64,000 bases of DNA from Pseudeuparius sepicola (Eukaryota > Arthropoda > Insecta > Coleoptera > Anthribidae), in contig OY987303.1 in NCBI GenBank assembly GCA_963920635.1, positions 42,407,223 to 42,471,222 on the forward strand. The letters run 5' to 3'. Shown here in pieces: positions 10,036 to 22,400 of the stretch (position 1 is its first letter; every line of letters begins with the position of its first letter). The translations under genes were made by a program, and so were the position numbers. The notes under the pieces were generated by a model. It worked only from the letters and a program-made list of their open reading frames with translations, did no database searches and was not told the origin of the DNA.

Positions 10036-10743
10036 TGATGTCTAAGACAAGGAAAGAGAGAGGACGCCTAACAGCGCTCGCGGCCGTGTTACCGACTGCC
10101 ACATCGCACGACAAGCCAGTGGCGGAGCATGAAACGCGTTCTTAGCCAATATTACAAAAATGTGAAAAATGAAAAGGTAGTTAATTTTGATTTTGACTTA
10201 CATTGTAATTTAAAATATTGGTATTTATTTGCAGATAATTTCCCAATTGTAAAGCTAGTGTCAAGTACTGAAATATATTTATTTGCGGCGATTTCGAATC
10301 AATCAAAATATGCACGCCCATGGAAACCATCAATTAAGAAATTTTCAATAAAAACGATGTTAAAAAATAATTATATTGGTCCTATTTACAAACAAAACAA
10401 TGCACTTTTTCATACCAAAAGTAGAAGGAATTTAAAGAAGTTATATTGAGAAAAAATAACGTTTTAGGGCATCTTGCTTATTAAATATTTACCTGTGGAA
10501 CGAAATCCCGGGCTCTTGCTTTTCGATTCTGCTTTTGCAACCAAACGCTGAACAATTGACTATCGTAAGAGTATATTTTCGCCTTAATCACTGTTACTTT
10601 TAATTCACAAATTCACGAAAATAACTCACAACGTACTCGCTTTGTTTGCCACATATAAAATGGCCGCTGTTCAAAACGACCTAACAAAATTTATACACGG
10701 CAGGGTAGGGGTAGGCTCTCTCTTTCCTTGTCTAAGGTTGATG
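10036..10743. mobile_element. Possible inverted-repeat element with agacaaggaaagagagag ends
   Basis: The 18-base string agacaaggaaagagagag at about 10043-10061 has an exact inverted partner near 10716-10736, with weaker similarity outside it. The interior holds a 106-codon frame at 10129-10449 (+) beginning MKRVLSQYYKN, rich in K, N and Y; I do not recognise it and AT-richness alone could explain it. A target-site duplication was not found. Confidence 0.4.
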
Positions 10744-12510
10744 TATACCCACTGGATATTGATGTGTAATTTTACACCGTTTACACGCCTGTATATTGTC
10801 CTCTCTTCTCCATGTAATGTACATAGAGACTTACCAACTGGCTAGCCACTGCAATTGTAAACATGATGATCACAACTTTCCTCACATCACATGGTCACAT
10901 GTTTTTGCTAGTTTTTATCTTTCTTCCAGTAAATTATAATTATTGTCTCTGGTGCTAAACAATAAGTCTGCCCACAAATTCCTTCCTCCACCCATAGATT
11001 AAAGGAGCCATAGATAGTCAAAAGCATTGTTGAAACTGTCCGCAAAAAATCCTGCTACACCAAATTTCAAACTTTAATTTTGGAGCGAATACAAATTAAA
11101 ACAGATAAATTGTAATGTCTTACAATTCTTAGGATTCGATACTATTTTGAAATATATGTATTTTAATTCAGTTATTACTTTTTATATAAAATTTTATGCA
11201 AAATACTTGGTGTAGCGTGCGGAAATTTCAACAATGGTTCTAACAGTTTATGTGTGGCTTTGTCTATGCTCCACCAAAAATAATAATTTTGCACTACTTT
11301 CATATAGCATATCTTTAAATTTATTGCAATAGTAATTTTCAATATTTTATACAAACCTTAAAACAGTGTAATATAGAACCCGGCATATAATATTGATACT
11401 TTTCTATATATTTTTTAATAATTCTGTCACTTTGTTTTTTAAAATAAGAAAATACTATGTTACCCCCTATTTCCAAATTCACCGCATCGCACCCATTTTT
11501 ATAATAATATAAAAGGCTCTCTGTGTACTAATTTTGTTTTTCATAATATTTGTAAACAAAATTTGAATACATGATGTCCTAAAGGTTCCTGAAATAGGTA
11601 TGGCGAATATAGGTACCAGAGTAGATTAGTATACTATGCGAGTTCGATGAAGCTGCGGCGACAAATATGTATTTACCGTATAGAAAACCATTTTTGTTGT
11701 TTTAGAATAATGTTGTCGACCCTCGTGTCGACCACTACATATAGGTTACTTATAAATAATTATTATACTCCTTGCAAAAAGGTCATATAATTCAGTGAAC
11801 GCCTATGGTGCCGGAAGTTTTAAAGTGTCCCCCACTTGGTGCGAAATTGACGGACGTGCCCCGAAAGTTAACTGATAATTTTTTTAACGGTTCTCTTTAT
11901 TTAGTCGCCTCCGTATTAACTTGTTTTAGCAGTTTTATTCGCCGTTTAATTAATATTTCTAATTAAGCGGGGGCTAACGGAGGCTGGGCTCTGTGACGTG
12001 CCTGGCGCTGTAGTCGCAAGGCCGGACGCTTTGTTAATTTCAAACACGGGCCAGAATTTTTCAGAGGCCGGCTTTGTATGGGCAGCCTCACCACCCACTT
12101 CCATCTTGAGATAACGCTGAAGTAAAATAAAAATACTGTTCTCTTGCAAACATAGAGATATAATAAAATGTTTATTATAATATATTTGTCAGCCGTAAAT
12201 AACTACTATTGAGCATTTACTCTACTCCATTTTATTTTCTATTACAATTAACAAATTATAGGTAATTATTTCGGGTTATGGGACGACACCATGTATGAAT
12301 TAAGATTGCATTTTCTGCAATATCTTGCTTGATGATTGCAATATAATTGTATACCTAATAGGTTCGGTGTTCCTTTGATTTTTTTTATTGTTCTTAATAT
12401 TATAAAAGCTAAATTTAAATTTTACATCATAAATATTAGGTAAACAAACAAAATAATAAAATATACATATTATTAGAATTACCTAATCCTATCCTAGTTT
12501 GTCTAAAGTG
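10744..12510. other. Intergenic with one GC-rich island (11965-12110)
   Basis: This is mostly AT-rich DNA. At about 11965-12110 composition switches to GC-rich non-repetitive sequence (cggaggctgggctctg, then ggccggctttgtatgggcag). It has no terminal repeats, so it may be a conserved non-coding element or an unrecognised exon. No gene can be supported. Confidence 0.4.
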
Positions 12511-12709
12511 GCAGTTGGCAGTGGCGTAACCAGAGGGTGGCTTTGCGGCCTTTAGCCCCCCCCCCCCAAAGATCTGCCGCCCGGTATTTATTTCTAAATA
12601 AAATTTATTTTAAAACAATATAGTTTTGCCGTAAATATTACCGAAGAATTTTTTAAAAATAATTAGCCCTTCCCCAACTTTACATTCTGGTTACGCCACT
12701 GGCAGTTGG
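12511..12709. mobile_element. hAT-type MITE with 8-bp target-site duplication
   Basis: The element occupies 12519-12701, beginning CAGTGGCGTAACCAG and ending in its inverted copy CTGGTTACGCCACTG. It is bracketed by an exact 8-bp direct repeat GCAGTTGG (12511-12518 and 12702-12709). Eight-base duplications with this end type are characteristic of hAT transposons. The 183-bp interior contains a run of C and no coding capacity. A related right end occurs at 47494-47508. Confidence 0.88.
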
Positions 12710-14329
12710 CAAATTCTCCAAAGAAGCTTACATTTTTAAAGCGCTTCCAACACAGTTTCTGGCTGAGCTCTTAATTTTTTCGTAAAATGGAACTTATTGA
12801 GAGCATCTCTGACAGTGATCAATTGCACTTTTTTATAAAAAGACTTTAAAAGCCGTGTAATTTTAATTCGGTTCTCTAACTGGAATAATTCTGAATATTT
12901 CTTATAACGTGTTGCTCAGTGGTACCACTTCCTCTTCTTGTACGTAACGTATCGAGTTCGAATCCGTCTACGAATAAACTTTTCTTTATTTGTGAAATTT
13001 TATTTGGTTTAAATATTTTTATCATAATTAAGCTCAAAAATATTTTTGTTAAGTTACATTGATCATGCGAATCATGGAAGCTTGTCTCAAACACGAAGTG
13101 TACCAACTACGATTAACCACAAAATTTTGATGCGGCTTATGTGTTACAAAGTAGATTAGAGTTTTGAAATGTCGATCTACCCAAAAAACGCATGGAAAAT
13201 AATTATTTTATTTTCCTGTATATTCCCTAAAACATCTTATGGTCGCCTTTCACAAAATCCGCTGTTTTTGATATAGCGCAGGGACCAATGATCTGTATAC
13301 CTATAGATCCATAATCGGATACACAACTTCGTCCTCAACATTTTGATATTATATTATAATTGGTAATATTAAATTATGTACTAAGCCTGGTTGCATAGAA
13401 GGAAAACGGGGGGAAGCGCAAGAGATTTGGCAACGACGCGGCATGGCCAAGCGTCTGTTTCTTTAAGTTTTGACAAGGCTGACTCCTTGTTGTTGTGCGC
13501 TGGGTAGAGGACAAAAAACGCTAATATACTCTTTACATTTGTTTATCTATCAAACTATTATTGTGAATAGTGAAGGAGCGCTTAAAATGCGTTGTGTGTG
13601 GTGCCAGAAATACTGGATCAAACCCAACTCTCCACTAGTGGGCGATATATTTACTGGTCAGCTGTGCACCACTACAGGGCAAAGTGTTGTACTTCTTTTG
13701 ATATTTTATTGTATATCAAGGTGGATTACAATGCTATTTGAATGGGTCATCTAGGTATACAGATCATTAGCAGGGACTGTTTGACTACTATACTTTCATA
13801 CCTTCAGAGCAATGTTTAACTCTCGGTTATTAGAAAACATAATTTTGCACTGATACAGTCCAAATTTCGCGTAGGGCCACGTATGCGTATGGGCCGCCGA
13901 ATCCGAAGAGCCGTTCGACCCTTGGAATTTTTTTAATGGGCTAGCGTTTCGAACTTAGATCGTCGATCGAATTCAGCTTTTGCCTGGACCCTCGCCTGGA
14001 CCCATACGGACCTTCTTTGCCGAAAGGTGACCGAATCGGGAAAGCCATTCGGCCATTTGACGAAGCGGCCCGTCGAACAAACAAACAGCGAGGGACATCG
14101 GGCTAGACCTACCGATTTTTCCGTAGATTTCAGTCTGTCTACTAATCTTATTGGGCATTTTCTGTAAAAAATAAATATAATTTATTTTGCTGCTGTTTAT
14201 AAACAATCGTTTAGTAATTCATACGTTAAAACTTAATTTTTCACTTTACGCACAAGTGGATTTCCTACAAGCGAAAAACCACATCGTAGATTTAAAACTT
14301 CCCACCGAAGTGACATAACGAATCATCAA
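12710..14329. other. Intergenic with a short inverted pair
   Basis: No gene is recognised. An 18-bp inverted repeat (aatgatctgtatacct near 13287 and its complement at 13751-13768) brackets about 480 bp, including a 94-codon frame at 13470-13754 (+) that has no recognisable domain. The block at 13860-14110 is moderately GC-rich. Confidence 0.35.
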
Positions 14330-14925
14330 AGATATTTATTTATGGGGGACTCGTAAGGGGTTTAAGAAGTCTTGAAAAACCTGTAGGTGTGTTGTGATTA
14401 TCGACAGGTTAGTAGCAAGAAAATCCCTAAAAGAAAATTCTGATTTTTTTGTATAAATCAATCTCGATCTCAAATATATTTATGAGAGATACGTAGGGGA
14501 TGCATAAGTATAGAAAAAATCTGTAGGGATAGTGACAAACGACACTGGCATCGCAAAAAAAACAAAGAAGAAAATTCTGATTTTTTTTTCTGTAAATCAA
14601 TCTCAAAGATATTTATGAGGGGACTTGTAAGGGATGCAGGAATATAAAAAAACTCTAGGAGAGCCGTGACAAACTTTATTGGCGTCGCAAAAAAATCCCA
14701 AAGAAGTTCTGATTTTTTTGAGTAAATCAATCTCGATCTCAAACATATTTGAGGAATTATAGGAATGTAGTTACGAACGACAGTAGCGTCGCGAAAAAAT
14801 CCAAAGAACATTCTTATTTTTTTGTGTAAATCAATCTCAAAGATATTTTTGATTGATTCGCAGGAGTATAGCAAAAACCTGTAGTGGTGCCGTGACAAAC
14901 CGCAGTCACAAAAAAATCACCGTAT
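14330..14925. repeat. Tandem array, same family as 4385-5215 (copy 2)
   Basis: About four to five monomers have the anchor aaatcaatctc near 14455, 14592, 14722 and 14827 (spacings about 105-140 bp), plus the same gggactcgta, tgacaaacgacag and ggcgtcgcaaaaa blocks as copy 1. The orientation is the same as copy 1. A 142-codon - strand frame through it is repeat-derived. Confidence 0.85.
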
Positions 14926-15045
14926 AGACGTTTATAAACCTGCCGCGGTTTCAGCGCGGCGACAACTTGGCACCCCTCAAGTTGATGGCGCTCCGAGGTC
15001 GATACTTGTTTTTAGCGAACACAATGTACACAACCATGTAATATA
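14926..15045. mobile_element. Conserved unique tail following tandem array copy 2
   Basis: The blocks cctgccgcggtttcagcgc, ctcaagttgatggcgctccg, cgatacttgtt and acacaaccat match the tail after the first array in order and spacing. This defines the right part of the shared mobile unit. Confidence 0.75.
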
Positions 15046-15239
15046 ATTCGCTTGGATTTTTGAACCTTTGTATAAGTTACGGATTTACACTGTATCCAAA
15101 CAATTTATAACTGGTACGCCCATGGCCCTATCGTTCCTGGAAAAAACTTTATACTTGATTAGTAGCGTTAAATTAGGGGCAGGCGAAACTTAATTAAATT
15201 TCATATAATGAACTAACTGAGGAAATGCTGAACAAAAAT

Positions 15240-15490
15240 AATTAAAAACCCAAATTCGCCCGGCCAGGCTGGGGCCGGGGCAAGGCAGTTAAGTGACAAA
15301 CTTAATTAACAGGGTTATTCTTCGGATACATTCGAGTACAAGTCGGGCCTTATCGCGCCAGTTATCGTCCCCTTTTTATTAAAATTGTGTACGCCCGAGG
15401 CGGGGTTGGCTCGAACTCGAAAAGGACGCTTAATTCTGACACGGGGTTTTCTTTGACTGCCGGCGCTGCTCGTTGAGCAGTTAAGACCAA
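15240..15490. promoter_or_regulatory. GC-rich non-repetitive island, candidate conserved non-coding element
   Basis: After AT-rich flanks the sequence becomes GC-rich (cccggccaggctggggccgg near 15258; gcccgaggcggggttggctcg near 15390). No terminal repeats, no convincing codon pattern and no RNA gene are seen. Its position about 30 kb upstream of the LMO exon makes a regulatory role possible, but this is inference only. Confidence 0.3.
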
Positions 15491-15590
15491 ATATAAGCTT
15501 GCACTTGCACACATTTTATCCAAACCATAGAATAACGAGGGAATTTCAGAAGACGACTCGACTGGCACGCCATTTTTACTTCGTCTCTGA

Positions 15591-15698
15591 GGCCCTACGT
15601 TACAACTCCCGTCCTTGTCTTACTCATGACTATACGACGGATATCGGTCGTAGGTATATTCACGAGCCAGACAAGGACGGGAGTTGTGACGTAGGGCC
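15591..15698. repeat. GC-rich 108-bp hairpin with 30-bp near-perfect arms
   Basis: The left arm 15591-15620 (ggccctacgttacaactccc and on) pairs with 15669-15698 (ending gtagggcc) with a single mismatch. The loop contains a further short pairing, tacgac with gtcgta. The arms are GC-rich in contrast to the surrounding AT-rich DNA. It could be a small foldback element or a structured transcript; there is no direct evidence for either. Confidence 0.7.
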
Positions 15699-15719
15699 GA
15701 ACATTCGCTGAACAAACTG

Positions 15720-16660
15720 TACATACTTATTATTAAGATGCAAATTTCTCGAGCATTTTCAACAAGAACGAGGAAGCACAAACGAGAATTATGACTATTA
15801 ACAGCACAGATAGATTATGTGTTTCATTATAGCAAAATTATCAGCTCGTTTCAGAGGTTCAAATATGTGCGATTTTTTTCAACAAACGTTCAATACCGTT
15901 TAAAAGATCTACGTTGTTTTTCGAACACTTGTTATATAGGGTGTTCGTAGTTAATTTGTACCTCCCTTTAAGTGCTCAAAGTATACTTTGTCATTTAACT
16001 TAATTTAATTAATTAATTTAACTTAAAAATTAACGCCAATGTAACTTCAAATGGCCAGCAGAATTTGGGTCACACTGCACAGTCCGTCTCATATAGACAG
16101 ATAAACAACCTCCAGACCCATTCCCTATGGAAATTTTTGTAGATAGCAGTCCTCACTGATCTTTTCAAATGAGAATGGGGGCAATACACAATGCACTTAC
16201 ATACTATGCAGCCAGCAACGGCGTATACAAGGCTTGAAATCCGTGACAGCAGAAATCGATAGCCACTACACTTAACAAGGTGGCCGCGGGGAGTGCTTAA
16301 ATAACTTGAAAGTAATAAGTAAAGCACTGCTCGCGTGTTTTTTCCTTTTTGTTTTAGTTAACACGAGTTTGCTTTATAATTTATTGTAAATTAGATATCT
16401 GAAATGTTATTATGGTGGTCATGTGTGGAAAGCTTAGGAAACCGGCGTATTCACCGAAATTGCTAAAGTCGAGGCTAAAGTAGAGTCATTGACGTACGAG
16501 ATACACACACAAACTTCTAATATTCCATATTCGTTATTTTACAAAAAGGCTTTTTTTAATATTAAGTGTTTGCTGAAAGTAATGAATATTTTTTCTCATG
16601 TGAGGTTAGAAAGTACGAAGGCGTAGAAAGGCCACGTTTTTTTTCTTTTTTATTTCTGTA
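15720..16660. other. Intergenic, no recognised feature
   Basis: AT-rich sequence containing a ttaattaattaatt run near 16005. The short - strand frame at 16070-16327 shows no domain. Nothing is supported. Confidence 0.45.
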
Positions 16661-16762
16661 AAATTTCGAGTTCAAACACGAAATATCGAGTTCAAACGCG
16701 AAATTTCGACTTCAAACTCGAAATTTCGACTTCAAACTCGAAATTTCGAGTTCAAACACGAA
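16661..16762. repeat. Tandem repeat, five 20-bp units
   Basis: Units alternate between cgagttcaaacacgaaat and cgacttcaaactcgaaat forms, and each unit boundary contains the small palindrome cgaaatttcg. The array is at the outer end of the foldback element. Confidence 0.85.
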
Positions 16763-18105
16763 ATTTTGATTTTTGCATCGAAATGTTATCTAGATTGCCA
16801 TTACCCTGACATATTTAAAATTTATCAATTTCGACAGTTCTGTTTGCTTAATAAATTCCTAAAATTTATTCTCTTTCAAAGGATTTTTACAAGCTTATAT
16901 TTAACTTAATATACAGTGTCCTCCAAAAAGTTGGCACCATAGGGGGGAAATTTTTAATTAATGCTTTATTTTGAAATTTAATTTTGGGGTTACCTTTTGC
17001 TTGAGAAAAGATAAAAAATGACAAACCCAAATGTGGTCATGTGACTTTCGTTTTCTGTCAAAAATGATATTTAAAAAAATATATCGCCAAAAATGGGTTT
17101 ATTTGTTAAAATATCAAAAAGTTTTACTTGAAAAAGTTGTTTCTCTTGCAATTCTACGTAAGTGTGCCAAATATGAACGCTCTAATAAAGGATTTAGTTT
17201 TTTGCCAATTTTTGACATTTATGAAATTTCTGAAAATTTTAAAAACTTTTAACTTTCTACAAACTTTTTTCTATCACTAGCTTTATCATTCTAATAATTT
17301 TTTATTACTAATTACCGATAGGAATAGGTATTTTTCAAAAGAAAATGATATTAAATGCTTTAAAATTCTGTTATGTTTGCTGCAAAGTTGATGTACCGTC
17401 TAACATTTAGGGTATATTTTTAGTTACGTTACGTTTTCCAGTTCTAAATTGACGCCATACTGAATTTAGTGTGTTGACACTAACTTTATCGTTTTCTACT
17501 CTTCAAGCCCTTTCATTTGATACCCATATTAAGGGGGTTGAAAAGAAATGTAATCCGCCATCTTGGAGCCGTGGCCATATTGAATTTAGTGTGATGTCAC
17601 TAACTTTATAATTTTCTCATATTAAGGGGGGTTGACAAAAACTACATATCAGCCAACTTGGAGCGGAGGCCATTTTGAAAGTATTACAATATTGAATATT
17701 GCAAATTGTATTGTCACTAGAACTAAAGGTGTATGCAAAATTTCAGCTCAATCGGATGTCAAGAATTCAGCTTGCAAGATTTGACATAAACAAATAAACT
17801 AACATATATATTTCAAGTTAATTGTATAAGCTTGTAAAAATCCTTTAAAAGAGAATAAATTTTAGGAATTTATTAAGTAAAGAGTAACTGTGAACTGTCA
17901 AAATTGATAAATTTTAAATATGTCAGGGTCATGGCAATCTAGGTATTAACCGATTATTGCCGTGAGCTGCTTTTCTAATAGTTGTAAATGATGTTGCATT
18001 TCTATTGATTAAAAACTTGTATTGTAATAAAAAATCTGTATCATAATGTGTCTTTCTTCGTTTTGCATAACATTTCGATGCAAAAATCAAAATTTCGAGT
18101 TTGAA
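16661..18105. mobile_element. Long-terminal-inverted-repeat foldback element with 20-bp tandem repeats at its end
   Basis: The left arm (16661-16905) and right arm (17820-18105) are inverted copies: left order is cgaaattttgatttttgcat, then gattgccattaccctgacat, then aaaatttattctcttt, and the right arm carries the reverse. The right arm is interrupted by about 120 bp absent from the left (about 17945-18066). The outer left end carries five tandem 20-bp units (cgaaatttcgagttcaaaca-like) at 16661-16762, while only part of one unit remains at the right. The centre includes an inverted copy of the dispersed ATTTGATACCC/GCCATCTTGG repeat (about 17460-17790). No transposase is present. Confidence 0.75.
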
Positions 18106-19206
18106 AAAAATTCTTGCATAGAAAAAATCTGTGCATAGGGGAGCTTGCCGAAGCTGTAATCACTGTAATCGTTTTCACCTACAACATGCTAATCGAACTA
18201 TGTATTTTATATACATTTGGTTTAATGTTGGTTTTTTTAGCTCGGAGAACAGAGCCGCTGTATGGGATTACGCCGGTTTTTTTAATAAAATTTTTAATAT
18301 TGGGATCAACAATTCATTATATTTCAGAAACAGCCTTAATATAGGCACTACACTCATACGCTTCATCCTCTCTACAATAATTGTCATTATAGAATTTTTA
18401 TAGATTTAAATGAATTGATATTGTCAGAAATCGTAAAACTCATATGGCTGCTTTTGTCAATATTTAGTGAAAGGTTGCTTCGATCCAGGCATGATTTCAC
18501 TGTAGACAGCACCGTTCCATGAAGCTCCCACATTATCCAAAGCTAGCAATATGTATTGTTGGCGAGGAGGAAATCTCAGTTTCATAGAGACGTATACAAA
18601 GGCCACTTTACACGTCAAAAATCGAAACTTACTATGGACGAATATAGCAAAATTTTGCAAAATAGTGGTATCGCCAGAAGTGCAAAATATATCAGAACTG
18701 CAGAGGGAAAATTTCTCAGAAAGAAATGAAATCGTCTATTAATTTCCAACGTGCATACAATAGAGGTTGGTAGTGCCGCTAATAATAATAATAATTCATC
18801 CGATTCTACTAACGATAATCCAGAAATCCCCAATAAACGAAATCATAAGTAGAACCAAATATCGACGCTGAAGAACTTTAACTAAAGCGAAGCAAAAAAA
18901 GAAAAGGAAAGTGGTAGCAACAGCAACTACTCTGAATAACAATATGCTTATTTAAAAAAAAAAGTCTTATTTGAAACAGATGACGATGTGTGAAGGTGAA
19001 ACTGGTGCGAAAGACAGGAGAGAATATCTAATATTTTGGAAAGAAGAATAAAGAGGATAAACAAAAACGGATATTGAAAGAGAAATAATTACAAATAGAA
19101 GAGAAAATGTTAGAATTCGGAAAATGACTATAAAAAGATAATAATAATAAAATGAAAACGGAAATGGAGAAGAACTTTCATACGTATAGGACGTAGACCA
19201 ATGGAC
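18106..19206. other. Intergenic with a decayed coding-like stretch (18633-18850)
   Basis: On the + strand, 18633-18726 reads MDEYSKILQNSGIARSAK and continues to a stop; after the stop the same frame resumes with an N/S-rich run and a basic KRKV stretch. This looks like the remains of a protein, but no family is recognised. The rest is AT-rich with no supported feature. Confidence 0.3.
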
Positions 19207-19473
19207 ATGAAAGAAAGAAAGTCGGACATCATTTCAGAAAAATTAAAAAGGATTTTCTGTCAGCGCCGGGGGTATTTTCTGTGATACGGCGCGAACAAAA
19301 GGCTTCTCCGTTCAGCTACTATACAAACAGACCGACTTAATTTCAACAGGTTCAGCGTAGTGTAGTGGTAGAACGTTCGCCTAGCAAGCGAGAGGTCCTG
19401 GGTTCGACCCCCGGCGCTGACAGAAAATCCTTTTTAATTTTTCTGAAATGATGTCCGACTTTCTTTCTTTCAT
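19207..19473. repeat. Perfect 67-bp inverted repeat flanking a tRNA-like gene
   Basis: Sequence 19207-19273 is, as far as I can read it, an exact inverted copy of 19407-19473. The arm contains gaaagaaagaaagtcggac, a T/A-rich middle and the last 15 bases of the tRNA-like gene (cagcgccgggggt in inverted form). The 130-bp loop holds the rest of the tRNA-like sequence. Identity at this level indicates a recent event or ongoing gene conversion. Confidence 0.85.
19351..19422 (+). tRNA. tRNA-Ala(AGC)-like gene, probably pseudogene or SINE-related
   Basis: A cloverleaf can be drawn over 72 nt. The acceptor arm TTCAGCG/CGCTGAC has six of seven pairs with a mismatch at position 1, the D arm carries agtggtag, and the anticodon arm TTCGC/GCGAG has loop CTAGCAA, placing AGC at 34-36. 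The T arm CTGGG/CCCGG has loop TTCGACC. The internal promoter boxes TAGTGTAGTGG (A box) and GGTTCGACCCC (B box) fit RNA polymerase III consensus. The G3-U70 pair that marks alanine tRNAs is absent, and an extra T precedes the acceptor stem. It is therefore more likely a tRNA-derived repeat or pseudogene than a working tRNA. Confidence 0.65.
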
Positions 19474-22400
19474 AATAATAAAAGTTATAAGCCTTGAATC
19501 TTCCTAGAGATATTTTATAATGTAGTTTAGCCGAAATGTTTTCCGGAGGGGTAAAGTTGTATACGTAAAAAAAGATATGTAAGTGCAATCTTAGATCAAG
19601 CAATACATTTCTTTTACTTTTGTTTTAAATTTGATTAACATTAGGTGTCTACAATATTTTGATTTTGTCGAAGTTTATATGTTACTCTGTTAAAAAGTTC
19701 TTACCATCTGTCATCATTTGAAACAGGGTTGGACTGATTTAAATCAAGATAAAAACCATGATTTTATGCAATCTGTTTTTTAATCACGATTGAAATAAAA
19801 AAAGTGATAATTTGAGAAAATTTATCGTATGAAAAATAAATACGATTTCAACTGTATAAAACCAAGAAACAAACTTTCGCAAGCGAATACTGCAATGGAA
19901 AATAAGAAATATTAAACTAAAATAAACTAGTAAAAACTTAAAAATTTGATAATTTGCATCAGTTTTTCTTATGTAAAATTGACAAATATAATTTTATTTT
20001 TTCCAAACATATTAATAGGTACTACCAAATACTCCTGTCAAGAATTTCTTTCGGTTGAATGCCACAGCTATCCATGGGAATTCAAGGTCTTTCGGAAACT
20101 TGATGAACCTGGAACTAACTGAAGGAATTTCTTCGGTCACTTTAGTCACAACACTATTAGACGTGCGCTTTCGCTAACATTAAAGCGGTCAGAGATTTGT
20201 CGAAAAGTTTCTTTGATAGCGATATATTATAACAATAAACACCAGTTTCTGCATCAAGTGCAGGTTTCTCTCCGCTATGACTTTCCTGCCGAGTGAAAAC
20301 ATTTGCAAGATGAAAATGTCTTTTCTATTCTGCTTCTCTTTGTTCTTTCTTCAAAACCTTCCTCTGATAAAGACTGATGTTGATAATATATCTGAGAAAC
20401 TGCTAGTAGAGTGTTGTTAGCACTACTTGTATGTGTTGTCTTAAATATGACATTAGAAATATAGTTTTTCTCCATGTTTATTAAAAACAATAATTATGTA
20501 CTGCAAAAAATAAATGTACAAGTAATTACGTGAATACATCATGAATATGACGTAATAGCTTTTTATTACCTCCAGTAAGTTTTCCCACTTTGTCAAAAAA
20601 ATTACGGAAAACAAAGTTATTACAATATTCTGCCACAATATTCTGGTGTTCGTTTGAAATGAGGTAATTTGATCCTGATCCTGATTTGAGAGAAGATGAT
20701 CCTTATCCACTTTTTATTAATGCCGATAAAATATGGCTATTTTCAACTGCAAGGTGTTTACAAATCAGTGACGTCAGAGGTGTTTCTAAAATTAGTTCTG
20801 GATAAGTCTTAACCAATGAAGAGAAACAGCACAGACATACAAAATCATAAATAATTATTAAGAGGTTTTTATTGCCTACACAATGCGCTATAATATGTTC
20901 ATACAGGGCACAATCGTAACATTTTGGTCTTAAGTATCACCCTGTATGTCACAATGGATAAAGTTGAGAAAATAGAAGTATAGGAGAAAGCGTCTGATGA
21001 AAGAGTTTGAATTTATCACACACTTTGAATCAATCACATTGGGCTTTGGAGACGGGCAGAGCCGCTATTAAGCTAAAGCTTTCGCGTAAAAATCTATAAA
21101 GAAGGCCTGCCATTCCGGACAAAAATATGAATGCGCGCGGAAGTGGATTGAATTCTTTTTAGTTGATTACGGTAGTCAATTTGGATAATGGGCAGATGTT
21201 TGATATATGCACGGACTCCTAAGTGTATTACAGATAGTGATAGGACACAGAGAGTGGTATTGATGACGACGGGACGTCCATTTTATTATTGCGAGCGCCC
21301 GCCTGTGTTATTCTTATTTCCAATACAGCAAATGGCCAATTCCTGTTAGTTAAATTGTCTTGAACCTCGGCCGGGTCCGGTCCGGGCCCGGCCCAGATTA
21401 AGCTGCGCTGTTATTCCATTACCCTGCGGTCGCCGGGAAGGACGATTGATTTCCATTCTTATTTATATCTGCGTCGCAAATATCTCAAACCGATTACAAA
21501 CTGATTTAAATGGGAGTTATGTAAACGGAGCAATAAGTATAGAGGGGCGCAGATAACGCAATTGAATTACTCGATAGAAATATCCAATTCAAAATACAAA
21601 TACACACTATATTGCATGTTATTTTCTATATTTCTTTTATACATTGTCCTCTATAATTTCCATAGTATAATCCCATCCCTACCCCCAACCAATCGGTACT
21701 CCCCCCACGGTACTGGGAGGCTTAACAAGGGGGTATTTTCGAGCCTGAGTATTTTTATTTTATATTCCTTACTTTTAATTAATAGAAAATAAAGTTTTAG
21801 AAGAGGGAGAGGGCAGCCTCTGCTCCAAAGCACGTGATATTCCTGGAAATTCCTGGTATTACCATCCGCGTAGCAACACTGCGGCACGGACGATAGCCAT
21901 GCGGGGAAGTGGAGGAAATCGGACGTTGTTTCCAGGGCTCACCCCAATCATATGATACACGGGCTTCTAATTGGTTAGGCGAAAAGGAAGGATATTTAGG
22001 AAACTTCACTTCACACCTTACATCTTTCATAAATAATGGCATATGGCCCTTGTCAAATACATAGGAATATAACAGACAACAGATGTGTGTGTGTGTATAC
22101 TTAGAAAAAATAACATTCCTTGATGCTTGTTTGGGGGATTCGAATGCAAAACAGAGCGATCAAGAAGGTTTATAGTTCAAGGTCAGCAACTGCCGCCTCT
22201 TCGATGTCGCAATTTTTAGCGAACGAAATGAATACGTCACTCTTGCAGAGAGTATTTTTTATTTTTTTTTGTACAAGGGGGGTGATTGTGTGGAGGTGTA
22301 AAGATATGAATTTGTAATTATAGCCATTATAGGGTGATATCAAGGTTAGTAGAAACACTAGAAACATACTAACCTTTGGGTGATAATATGTCGGTTTCTA

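Noticed and set aside
12905..12972. tRNA-like string (ttgctcagtggta, then gagttcgaatcc)
   Set aside because: A- and B-box-like words are present, but no acceptor stem and no regular anticodon arm can be formed.
14470..14898. 142-codon - strand frame
   Set aside because: Lies entirely in the second tandem array; repeat-derived.
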